Shown here piece after piece: positions 45,044 to 50,523 of a stretch of 50,523 bases of DNA. Every line of letters begins with the position of its first letter. The first letter of the stretch is position 1. The stretch is from a virus, in IMG/VR virus record IMGVR_UViG_3300044515_000029, positions 1 to 50,523 of that record, one strand, 5' to 3'. Below the pieces are notes generated by a model, which made no database searches, was not told where the DNA came from, and saw nothing but the letters and a program-made list of their open reading frames with translations. Made by a program: the position numbers and the translations under genes.

Positions 45044-45480
45044 GCGACGCATGGAAGTCTGGCGGCGGCCAATGGCTGCCGCTGCTCGCTGCTGCGGAGG
45101 TGAAACATGGCATCCCGACCGATCTGCTCGCTCGAATCGCTTTCCAGGAATCGAGTTTTCGACCCGGTGTCATTTCTGGCGCAGTCAAGTCAAAGCCGGG
45201 CGCCGTGGGCATTATGCAATTGCTGCCTAAATATTTTCCTGGTGCCGGCGTCAGCCCTGCAGCCGATATCAATACGGCCGCCGCGTTCCTAGCGAGCCTC
45301 TATCGGACCTTCAAGGACTGGCAGGAAAGCGTCGCTGCCTACAACTGGGGCGCTGGCAACGAGCATCACTCATACGTCGAGCATGGCAGCTACGTCCTGG
45401 CTGACATGCCCACCGAAACACAAAATTATGTACGGAACGTCTTCGCAGACGTCCCCATTCAAGGAGCGTTACTCACATGA
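45040..45480 (+). CDS. Endolysin: SLT-type lytic transglycosylase
   Basis: A GTG start at 45040 (GTGA overlap with the holin-like gene) gives 146 aa. The N terminus has LLARIAFQESSFRPG with catalytic Glu37, then GAVGIMQLLPKYF and AAYNWGAGN, the goose-lysozyme/SLT motif set. It cleaves peptidoglycan glycan strands for host lysis. The gene has no signal peptide and thus relies on holin. Confidence 0.88.
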   Translation: MSDAWKSGGGQWLPLLAAAEVKHGIPTDLLARIAFQESSFRPGVISGAVKSKPGAVGIMQLLPKYFPGAGVSPAADINTAAAFLASLYRTFKDWQESVAAYNWGAGNEHHSYVEHGSYVLADMPTETQNYVRNVFADVPIQGALLT

Positions 45481-46016
45481 ATTTGACCACGATCGGCACG
45501 GTTGCAAAGCAGATACTCGGCACTGTCGCGCCCACCATCCTGACGGCAATCGGCGGGCCCTTCGGTGCGCTCGCGGCGGCTGTGCTACACGCTGCCCTCG
45601 GAACCACGGGAACCGATGCCCAGGTAGATACCGCGCTGACCGGCGCGACTCAAGACACGCTGCTTAAGGTCAAACAGGCCGAACTCGACCTACAGGGCAA
45701 GCTCGCAGAGCTTGGCGTGCAAAAAGAGCAGCTACAGTTGGCCGACGTCGCCAGCGCTCGCAGCATGGAGACGGCGACGAAGAGCAGCACGCCGACGGTG
45801 CTGTCTTACTTCGTGCTTGCGGCCTCGATGGCCGCGTTCCTGGGCGTAGTCGGCGGATGGGTCAAGATTCCGGCCGATTCACAGACGGCCCTTATTTACG
45901 GATCCGTGCTGACCTACCTCGTCACCGAATCAAAGGCGGTGCTTGCGTATTGGTTCGGATCGAGCCAGGGCAGTCAGGCGAAGGACGCGACGATCGCGGA
46001 TATGGCGAAGTCGTGA
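45477..46016 (+). CDS. Holin (3-TM type)
   Basis: A 179-aa protein with an N-terminal hydrophobic part (TILTAIGGPFGALAAAVLHA), a charged coiled-coil middle (LLKVKQAELDLQGKLAELGV), and two C-terminal spans (VLSYFVLAASMAAFLGVVGG, LIYGSVLTYLVTESKAVLAY) as in GTA/3TM holins. It follows the endolysin with a 4-nt overlap. It should open the inner membrane for the transglycosylase. Confidence 0.8.
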   Translation: MNLTTIGTVAKQILGTVAPTILTAIGGPFGALAAAVLHAALGTTGTDAQVDTALTGATQDTLLKVKQAELDLQGKLAELGVQKEQLQLADVASARSMETATKSSTPTVLSYFVLAASMAAFLGVVGGWVKIPADSQTALIYGSVLTYLVTESKAVLAYWFGSSQGSQAKDATIADMAKS

Positions 46017-46108
46017 TAATCGCCCTCAAGATCATTGCCGGCGCGGTCATCGGCCTAATTGTGGCCATTGTGATCCTCGCGTGTTTTTTCACGGACTACA
46101 GTAAATGA
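46013..46108 (+). CDS. Micro membrane peptide (31 aa)
   Basis: A GTG start overlaps the holin stop. MIIALKIIAGAVIGLIVAIV then ILACFFTDYSK is almost entirely one transmembrane segment with a short polar end. It may be a pinholin/antiholin-like helper. Coupled to the following gene by a 4-nt overlap. Found by hand. Confidence 0.5.
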   Translation: MIIALKIIAGAVIGLIVAIVILACFFTDYSK

Positions 46109-46434
46109 ACCTGTTCGGCTGGCTCGTGCGAACAGATCAGCGAATTCTCGATTCTCTCAACTCACTCAACGAAAAGGTAGGAAAAATGTCCAAGACCGTA
46201 GCCGATGTCGAAGCCGCGATTGCCGACTTGAAGGCGACCGCGCAAACCACCGCGACCGATGTCACGGCGAAGCTCACCGATCTGGAAGCGCAGATCGCCG
46301 CGCTCCAGGGCCAGGCATCGCCCGACTTCACGCAAGTGCTGGCCGATCTGGCGGCCGTCAAAACGATCGTTGCGGGCACCGACCCCGGCGCACCCGCCGC
46401 GCCTCCCGCCGATCCGTCCGCGCAGTCAGCCTAA
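46105..46434 (+). CDS. Coiled-coil protein at the end of the late operon (109 aa)
   Basis: MNLFGWLVRTDQRILDSLNS, then a regular heptad-like stretch (VADVEAAIADLKATAQTTAT, LTDLEAQIAALQGQ) and a Pro/Ala-rich tail. Its position suggests a lysis accessory (spanin-like inner partner would need a membrane anchor, which is not clear here) or a small virion factor. Unknown. Confidence 0.6.
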   Translation: MNLFGWLVRTDQRILDSLNSLNEKVGKMSKTVADVEAAIADLKATAQTTATDVTAKLTDLEAQIAALQGQASPDFTQVLADLAAVKTIVAGTDPGAPAAPPADPSAQSA

Positions 46435-46443
46435 AGGCGCAAC

Positions 46444-46467
46444 GCCCCCGACAAGGATGTCAGGGGC
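46444..46467. terminator. Hairpin at the convergent end of the late operon
   Basis: GCCCC, then GACA/TGTC and GGGGC form a stem with one C/A mismatch (46444-46453 with 46458-46467, loop AGGA). It lies between the end of the rightward late genes and the leftward cargo genes, where a bidirectional terminator is expected. T-runs are poor, so confidence is limited. Confidence 0.45.
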
Positions 46468-46489
46468 TTGTCAATCAGGTCTTTAACGG

Positions 46490-46663
46490 TCATTTTGGCT
46501 CACACGTTACTTTCGTAATGTCATTTGAATACGCATAGTAGTGAACGTGCGGCATCATGCCGGCGTCCAAGCACGATCTGGATATGGCGCTGGCTTGGCT
46601 GTAGCTAACCTTGGAACCGTCGCAGCCAGCGAGCAGCAGGGTGATGATGATTGCCTTATACAT
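46490..46663 (-). CDS. Small lipoprotein (57 aa)
   Basis: From the ATG at 46663, MYKAIIITLLLAGCDGSKVS shows a short signal with lipobox LLAGC, so the Cys would be lipid-modified after cleavage. The mature part has CLDAGMMPHVHYYAYSND and ends VTCEPK, with two more Cys. The start overlaps the glycosyltransferase stop, so the two are coexpressed in the lysogen. An upstream in-frame TTG (46672) is possible. Confidence 0.65.
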   Translation of the reverse strand: MYKAIIITLLLAGCDGSKVSYSQASAISRSCLDAGMMPHVHYYAYSNDITKVTCEPK

Positions 46664-47600
46664 TGCGAACAATCCGCATCAGGTCAGTCATGTAGCGCCT
46701 CTCGCCCTGCATTTTCTCGGCGTGCTTGCGGCCTTTCAGCGCGACAGAACGGCGCAGATCTAAATCACTCCACACCGATTCCACCGCGTCAGCCATGCAC
46801 CTAGGCTTCTCCGCGCATACCAGAATCGCTTCGCCGCGCAAAAGATCCTCTGCTCCAGGTCCTTCCGTCAGCACCACACACCGATGCGCAGCCATGGCGG
46901 TCAGGTAGGTGCTGATGCCATTCGGTGAGATGGCGTTGGCAAAGCGGGGGATGGCCACCACTGCCGCTCCTTTGATCCAGTTGATGAAGGTCTCTGGCTT
47001 GCCGTCAGAGTGGATTTCCAGCCTCAAATTCGGCGGCAGATCGTAGCTCGCCTCTGGCCCGCCCTCCGGCACCAGCAAAACACTCGGTAGCCCGCACATC
47101 CGCATGGCCTCGATGAACGTTTTGTGGTCCCTATAGGTTCGCCCAACGCAAATTACGTAGGAACCGTCGCCCGGATCGGCAACGTACTTGTCTAGCCCAG
47201 ATTCCCAGCCATTTACCTTGAACGGCAGGTAACGATTGCGCGCCGGATCAATTCCGAAAAGACGCTCGTAGCCGCGCGTGTCCTTGAATAGCTGTGCGAA
47301 CTGATCGACCCCCTTAAGTGCCACCCTTTTCATCAGCGCCATCGCGCGCGCGACCAGCGTTTGCGGGGCGTACAGATTGAAGTCAACCAACACCAGCCTG
47401 ACTCGCCACGGCGCCAGCATCTTGAAAAAGCAAAGGCTGATCAGGTAGCGGTACCCGTTGTCGAGAACCACTATCCCGCCTCGCGCCATCCAAAGCAGCT
47501 TCCATGGCGGCAACACATCATCGATTAGATGATGCTCGTGCCCGGATTCACGACAAATCTCTCCGAGCAAACTGAAGTTGCTCACAACAACTCGCTTCAT
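46656..47600 (-). CDS. Glycosyltransferase, GT4-like (GT-B fold)
   Basis: The 314-aa protein starts MKRVVVSNFSLLGEICRESG after a strong GGGAGG ribosome site. The C-terminal domain has VICVGRTYRDHKTFIEAMRM and later ISPNGISTYLTAMAAHRCVV, then TEGPGAEDLL, the nucleotide-sugar-binding layout of GT4 enzymes, slightly shorter than usual (314 versus about 370). No membrane span. A sugar transferred to lipopolysaccharide or another surface polymer could change phage receptors (lysogenic conversion). Its reverse orientation at the attR end fits a cargo gene. Confidence 0.8.
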   Translation of the reverse strand: MKRVVVSNFSLLGEICRESGHEHHLIDDVLPPWKLLWMARGGIVVLDNGYRYLISLCFFKMLAPWRVRLVLVDFNLYAPQTLVARAMALMKRVALKGVDQFAQLFKDTRGYERLFGIDPARNRYLPFKVNGWESGLDKYVADPGDGSYVICVGRTYRDHKTFIEAMRMCGLPSVLLVPEGGPEASYDLPPNLRLEIHSDGKPETFINWIKGAAVVAIPRFANAISPNGISTYLTAMAAHRCVVLTEGPGAEDLLRGEAILVCAEKPRCMADAVESVWSDLDLRRSVALKGRKHAEKMQGERRYMTDLMRIVRNV

Positions 47601-47700
47601 GACACCTCCCTGTGTTGGAAAGAAGAATGGTAGATGGCGCTACGCGCGAATGCGCTGCGCTTAACAAATCTTAGCGATTCTCGTCCGCGCTCCGGACTGA

Positions 47701-47901
47701 TTATGTCCGCTTCAGACGGTACTGATTCTTCTCCGGCCAGACCTCGATAACCCCTCGTTTCTCCAGCAGCTCTGCCGCGCGCTGCCACTCCGGCATCTTC
47801 CCGATGTCGTGCCAGCCCTTCGGGTGTTTCGACGCCCACTCCAGCATCGCGAGCATCAGCTCGTCGACCAGGCGTTCCTTTTGAGTGAGTTTCTTGACCA
47901 T
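47701..47901 (-). CDS. Small winged-helix-like protein (66 aa)
   Basis: From the ATG at 47901: MVKKLTQKERLVDELMLAML, then GWHDIGKMPEWQRAAELLEK and RGVIEVWPEKNQYRLKRT. Helices then a beta hairpin with LEKRGVIEV fits a winged helix. The gene is nearest to attR on the prophage side. Could regulate the cargo operon or excision; unknown. Confidence 0.6.
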   Translation of the reverse strand: MVKKLTQKERLVDELMLAMLEWASKHPKGWHDIGKMPEWQRAAELLEKRGVIEVWPEKNQYRLKRT

Positions 47902-47904
47902 CAA

Positions 47905-48072
47905 CCGCGCTGCGAAATCGTGCCCACATTTTTCTCCAAGTGGGCGTGGAGAATCGCTTGACTGGTACTATGCCAAACAATGGCTTATATACGAATATCC
48001 CGCATGGATTCCCCACGCCACCAACGAACATAAAGTTATATATATCAATCGCTTGAGACTTTATGAGCGCGA
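47905..48072. other. AT-rich attachment arm with direct repeats
   Basis: No gene is seen. AATCGCTTGA occurs at 47952-47961 and again at 48047-48056 (95 bp apart); a GCCCAC/GTGGGC stem with a loop spans about 47920-47945; and TATATATAT lies near 48040. Such AT-rich, repeat-bearing DNA next to a core site is typical of a phage P arm with integrase/IHF sites. Confidence 0.45.
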
Positions 48073-48119
48073 GGCTACGAACCAGGAGGCCGGGAGTTCG
48101 AATCTCTCCGGGCGCACCA
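48073..48119 (+). repeat. attR: 47-bp copy of tRNA-Arg 3' end
   Basis: Identical to 81-127 over 47 bp, and ends with CACCA. The preceding 8 nt keep GAGCGC, so the copy is partly extended. It marks the right end of the prophage and, at the same time, the left att site of the element that follows. It is not a complete tRNA gene. Confidence 0.93.
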
Positions 48120-48142
48120 ATTAATCAAAAACTTACGCGCGC

Positions 48143-49225
48143 TCAATTTATCGACCGTAGCGAAAACGTAGCGTTTTTTGCTACGTTTTTCACGAACGGC
48201 GCCTCCTCGACGGGCCTCGATACCTGCCGCTCAATGCGTCCGGCCACGAAGGAGAGTTTCTCCGGGGCCAGGTGCGCATAGCGCAGCACCATCTCGTACG
48301 ACTTCCATCCGCCCAGTTCCATCAGCTCCGGCAACGAAGTGCCGCTCTGCACGTGCCACGAGGCCCAGGTGTGCCTCAGGTCGTGGAAGCGGAAGTCCTC
48401 GATGCCGGCGCGCTGTTTCGCCATGCCCCACGCAGTGGAGCTTTGCTGGATGCGCTTCCCTGAGAAGGTAAAGCACCAGCGCGGGTGCTGTCCCCGCGTC
48501 GCTTCGAGCGCTGCCACGGCGTCCGCATTCAAGGGAATGCCGCGGCCGTCACCCGACTTCGTCGTACCGTGATCGAGCCAGGCCACTTTGCGGTTAAGAT
48601 CCACGCGGCTCCATTCGAGCCCCAGGATCTCACCCGCTCGACAGCCGGTCGAGAGCGCAAACTCCACGATCGGCTTCATGTGCTCTGGCAAGGCCTCGAT
48701 CAATCGGTCAGCCTCCTCGCGTCTCAAGAAGCGCACGCGCCGCCGGGGTTCCTTCAGCATCCGAATCTTCGGCACCCCTTTGAGCCATCGCCAGTCCTGA
48801 TGCGCGACATTCAATATCCGCCGAACCACCTCGAGTGCGCGATTGACCGTCGCGTTCGAGACACCATCCTTCAATTTGCGATCGCGAATGAACGGCTGTA
48901 AGACCGTCATGTCGATCGCATCGACTTTCAGGGACCGAAGATAAGGGTCGAGCTTCTTCAGATGATCCTTATCATCCGAGAGGCTCCTCTTGTCCGCGAA
49001 CTCCTCGAGATATCGCACGACCGCTTGCTGCCATACGAAAATGCCGAGGAGCCCCTGCTGCTTCGCTTCAATTGCTTCGTTCTTCAGGCGGACTACGTAG
49101 CTTTCTGCATCGGTGCGATTGATACACCCAGTGCTTTGGCATACGCGGCGTCCATCCGGGAGAACGAGGCCAATCCACCAGAACCGCGAATCCTTGCGGC
49201 GGTAGAGTCCACGTTCACGGGCCAT
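48143..49225 (-). CDS. int: Tyrosine-recombinase integrase of the second element
   Basis: From the ATG at 49225 (GGAG precedes it), 360 aa. Catalytic residues: Arg196 (TGCRAGEIL), Lys223 (TTKSGDG), His281 and Arg284 (FHDLRHTW), Trp307 (LGGWKS) and Tyr316 (LRYAHLA). It is unlike the prophage integrase in sequence and has a full-length N terminus with YRRKDSRFWWIGLVLPDGRR. It lies 24 bp from the att repeat. The first 133 nt overlap the upstream HTH gene. Confidence 0.95.
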   Translation of the reverse strand: MARERGLYRRKDSRFWWIGLVLPDGRRVCQSTGCINRTDAESYVVRLKNEAIEAKQQGLLGIFVWQQAVVRYLEEFADKRSLSDDKDHLKKLDPYLRSLKVDAIDMTVLQPFIRDRKLKDGVSNATVNRALEVVRRILNVAHQDWRWLKGVPKIRMLKEPRRRVRFLRREEADRLIEALPEHMKPIVEFALSTGCRAGEILGLEWSRVDLNRKVAWLDHGTTKSGDGRGIPLNADAVAALEATRGQHPRWCFTFSGKRIQQSSTAWGMAKQRAGIEDFRFHDLRHTWASWHVQSGTSLPELMELGGWKSYEMVLRYAHLAPEKLSFVAGRIERQVSRPVEEAPFVKNVAKNATFSLRSIN

Positions 49226-49557
49226 AAAGTCTCCTTCCAGGCCCGCCCTCGGCACTTATCCTGCTGCATTCGTGCATCGAGATCAATGCGGTCATAGACT
49301 TTGCAGCGGCCCTTGCGGATGAAGGGCAGTTCCATGCCATCGAGGAAGCGCAGACTGCAGCGGACGTAGGCTGCGGCTTCACGGCGGGTGAGATAGCGAG
49401 AGGGCGCGGCAGCTGGCGGATCTTCTTGGACGGCGCTGGAAGACTTTGGACGCGATAACGGTGACGGCAGCGCCGGCGTCGAGAAATCGAGCGGCAACTG
49501 TCCCGAAGGCGCAGAGGATTCTTGTCGTGACAGCGAAATGTTCGTCCGAGTTGGCAT
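49093..49557 (-). CDS. Excisionase-like HTH protein
   Basis: The ATG at 49557 gives MPTRTNISLSRQESSAPSGQ, a Pro/Ser-rich N terminus, then YLTRREAAAYVRCSLRFLDG and GRCKVYDRIDLDARMQ, the MerR/excisionase-type HTH that binds DNA at att sites. The C terminus overlaps the integrase start by 133 nt, an unusually long overlap. It may control excision of the element or its transfer. Confidence 0.7.
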   Translation of the reverse strand: MPTRTNISLSRQESSAPSGQLPLDFSTPALPSPLSRPKSSSAVQEDPPAAAPSRYLTRREAAAYVRCSLRFLDGMELPFIRKGRCKVYDRIDLDARMQQDKCRGRAWKETLWPVNVDSTAARIRGSGGLASFSRMDAAYAKALGVSIAPMQKAT

Positions 49558-49661
49558 GCCATTTAAGCGCTTGAAAGCAAATCGTGATGTGTGGTTCCGA
49601 GCGATTTCATCGACGCCTTTCCAGTATCGACTATGAGGCAAGATGAGATCTTCGTGGGAGT

Positions 49662-49766
49662 GAGTTCCGCGTAAATTTCAGCGGAACTCTTACCATGGCG
49701 CTACGTCGTGGTCGGCGCGCTCTCGCACGGCTGCGCCATAAATGTTTGGCTTGGTTTGAGTTACGC
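49662..49766. repeat. GAGTT(C/A)CGC repeats in the xis-mob gap
   Basis: A perfect inverted repeat GAGTTCCGC (49662-49670) / GCGGAACTC (49681-49689) is separated by 10 bp. A third related GAGTTACGC is at 49758-49766, followed by CGCTGAATTTAGCG, a near-palindrome. The gap has no gene. It is suitable as operator or transfer origin for the divergent mob genes. Confidence 0.55.
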
Positions 49767-49826
49767 TGAATTTAGCGCAAATGCAGGATAGGCAACCGGT
49801 TGCTCTTGTTGAACAATTGGACCCAC

Positions 49827-50033
49827 ATGAAAGCAGATCAATTCATCGTGGGTCGAGTTTCATCGGAAACGAAGGCGCGACTGCGTGCGCTTGCTGAGAA
49901 GGAACTGCTCAGCGAGTCAGCCTTGCTCAGGCGCCTGGTTGAATTGGTGCTGCTGAAGGCGGGCCTGCGGGCCTGTCGCCGATACTCACGGAGTCACCCG
50001 CCGGTGCTCGGGCGCGGAGAGGCGCTCGATTGA
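49827..50033 (+). CDS. Putative small DNA-binding/relaxosome protein (68 aa)
   Basis: Starting at the ATG at 49827: MKADQFIVGRVSSETKARLR then ALAEKELLSESALLRRLVEL. The strand FIVGRVSSE and two helices (ALAEKELLSESALLRRLV) resemble a ribbon-helix-helix. It overlaps the MobC-like start by one base (TGATG), so the two are coupled. It could bind oriT or regulate transfer. Confidence 0.6.
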   Translation: MKADQFIVGRVSSETKARLRALAEKELLSESALLRRLVELVLLKAGLRACRRYSRSHPPVLGRGEALD

Positions 50034-50374
50034 TGATCCGTCTGCGCCCCAATGACCAGATTCTCTTGCGGGAGCGAGCGGCGGCACGAGGGATGCCAGC
50101 GGCAACGTATGTATCGGTGCTGACGCGAGCTCACCTGCGGTCGCTGACGCCACTCCCGCAAGAGGAGCTGCGAGCCCTCAAGCGCACCTTGGCGGAGCTC
50201 GGAAGCATTGGCCGCAACTTGAACCAGATTGCCCGTGCCGCCAACCAAGGTCAGCTAGTGACCAGTCCTGGGTGCGACAACCTGACGGCAATGTTGCGCG
50301 TCTGTGGGACGCTTCGCGATAGTCTGAAGCGGGTGCTTCTGGCGAATCTCAAGTCCTGGCATGGCTCTGCCTAG
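50033..50374 (+). CDS. MobC-like relaxosome protein
   Basis: The 113-aa product has MIRLRPNDQILLRERAAARG, then MPAATYVSVLTRAHLRSL and LKRTLAELGSIGRNLNQIAR. ELGSIGRNLNQIAR is the MobC hallmark. MobC helps the relaxase open oriT. A relaxase gene is expected just downstream (outside this window). Confidence 0.8.
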   Translation: MIRLRPNDQILLRERAAARGMPAATYVSVLTRAHLRSLTPLPQEELRALKRTLAELGSIGRNLNQIARAANQGQLVTSPGCDNLTAMLRVCGTLRDSLKRVLLANLKSWHGSA

Positions 50375-50523
50375 CCGTCGCGTGAGCGGCTCGAATCGTT
50401 AAGGGTTGCTCGTCGTCTGCCCATGAACGCTGTTGCCGGCATGCGCGCTGAGGTGTGAGGGCAGACGTCGAGCAAGCGCCGAGGGAGGAAACCGCGGGGA
50501 CGTGCTGATGCCGATCAGCAGAT

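Larger units (their letters stand above)
128..48119. mobile_element. Complete contractile-tailed (myovirus-like) prophage
   Basis: The region is bounded by the tRNA copy at 81-127 and its duplicate at 48073-48119. It contains integrase next to attL, an immunity region, replication genes, terminase, portal, capsid, a full contractile tail and lysis genes in an uninterrupted order, with no frameshifted or truncated core gene that I could find. About 48 kb fits a functional temperate phage. Transcription runs leftward for 174-12203 and rightward for 13014-46434, with reverse-strand cargo genes at 36064-36261 and 46490-47901. Intactness is judged by reading only; induction is not shown. Confidence 0.93.
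48120..50523. mobile_element. Left end of a second integrative element (mobilizable)
   Basis: Immediately behind attR are an integrase (reading toward the att site), an excisionase-type HTH gene, and a MobC-like gene in the opposite direction. This matches an integrative mobilizable element or genomic island that uses the same tRNA-Arg. The rest, probably with a relaxase, lies beyond the window. The prophage thus sits between the intact tRNA and an older, or successively inserted, element. Confidence 0.75.

Noticed and set aside
47597-48031. 144-codon minus-strand frame near attR
   Set aside because: Overlaps the better-supported 66-aa gene and covers the AT-rich arm; composition is shadow-like.
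48061-48119. Second tRNA-Arg gene
   Set aside because: Only the 3' part is present; the acceptor 5' strand and D arm are missing, so it is an att copy.
1-50523. Insertion sequences or transposases
   Set aside because: No transposase-like protein or terminal inverted repeats with target duplication were recognised.

Overview
The window holds one complete temperate tailed phage, integrated at the 3' end of a tRNA-Arg(ACG) gene, followed directly by the start of a second integrative element that uses the same tRNA sequence. The tRNA lies at 51-127. A 47-bp copy of its 3' end recurs at 48073-48119, so the prophage occupies about 128-48119. Beyond the right repeat lie a second tyrosine recombinase, an excisionase-type HTH gene and a MobC-like gene: the left end of a mobilizable element that runs off the window. 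Almost no host sequence is present. A GC-rich genome and a proteobacterial-style contractile-tail phage suggest a beta- or gammaproteobacterium; that is inference only.

Layout. (1) 174-12203, minus strand: a long leftward early operon, most genes joined by 1-4 nt stop/start overlaps. From promoter to end it has small ORFs, a protein with nonapeptide repeats, an HNH nuclease, a recombination set (ERF annealing protein, YqaJ exonuclease, coiled-coil protein, SSB, NinB, DUF1364 nuclease), a cytosine-5 DNA methyltransferase, small zinc-ribbon proteins, a Lar-like protein, a DUF4224 protein and integrase. (2) 12204-13223: the lysogeny switch, with a short CI-like repressor, a Cro/YdaS-like protein and four matching 11-bp operators in two pairs. 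(3) 13259-16780, plus strand: replication genes, with an iteron array inside the O-like initiator gene (a lambda-type origin), a PD-(D/E)xK-like nuclease and a candidate late regulator. (4) 16852-17971: a GIY-YIG protein, an unknown gene and a structured leader ending in an intrinsic terminator. (5) 17972-23821: an unusual block of spike or fibre-type genes upstream of terminase, two with Sec-type signal peptides. (6) 23863-32943: terminase, portal, scaffold, major capsid, connector and completion proteins. (7) 33007-44308: contractile tail (sheath, tube, -1 frameshifted assembly chaperone, tape measure, hub, spike, wedge, gpJ/gpI-like, fibre). (8) 44305-46434: lysis and membrane genes. (9) 46490-47901, minus strand: lysogenic-conversion candidates (GT4-type glycosyltransferase, lipoprotein, small HTH-like protein).

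Working together: the repressor pair controls PL and PR. PL feeds recombination, DNA modification and integration functions. PR feeds replication and the late regulator. Late transcription probably has to pass the terminator at 17912-17936 to reach the virion and lysis genes. Several later hairpins sit immediately 5' of ribosome binding sites of abundant virion proteins. The virion is predicted to be myovirus-like with a tail of roughly 90 nm, by the tape-measure length rule of about 0.15 nm per residue.

Nothing here proves a wholly new system. The items most worth following are the signal-peptide spike module, the tandem-repeat early protein, the structured late leader, the duplicated operator architecture, and the tandem element with its repeat-rich xis-mob gap.
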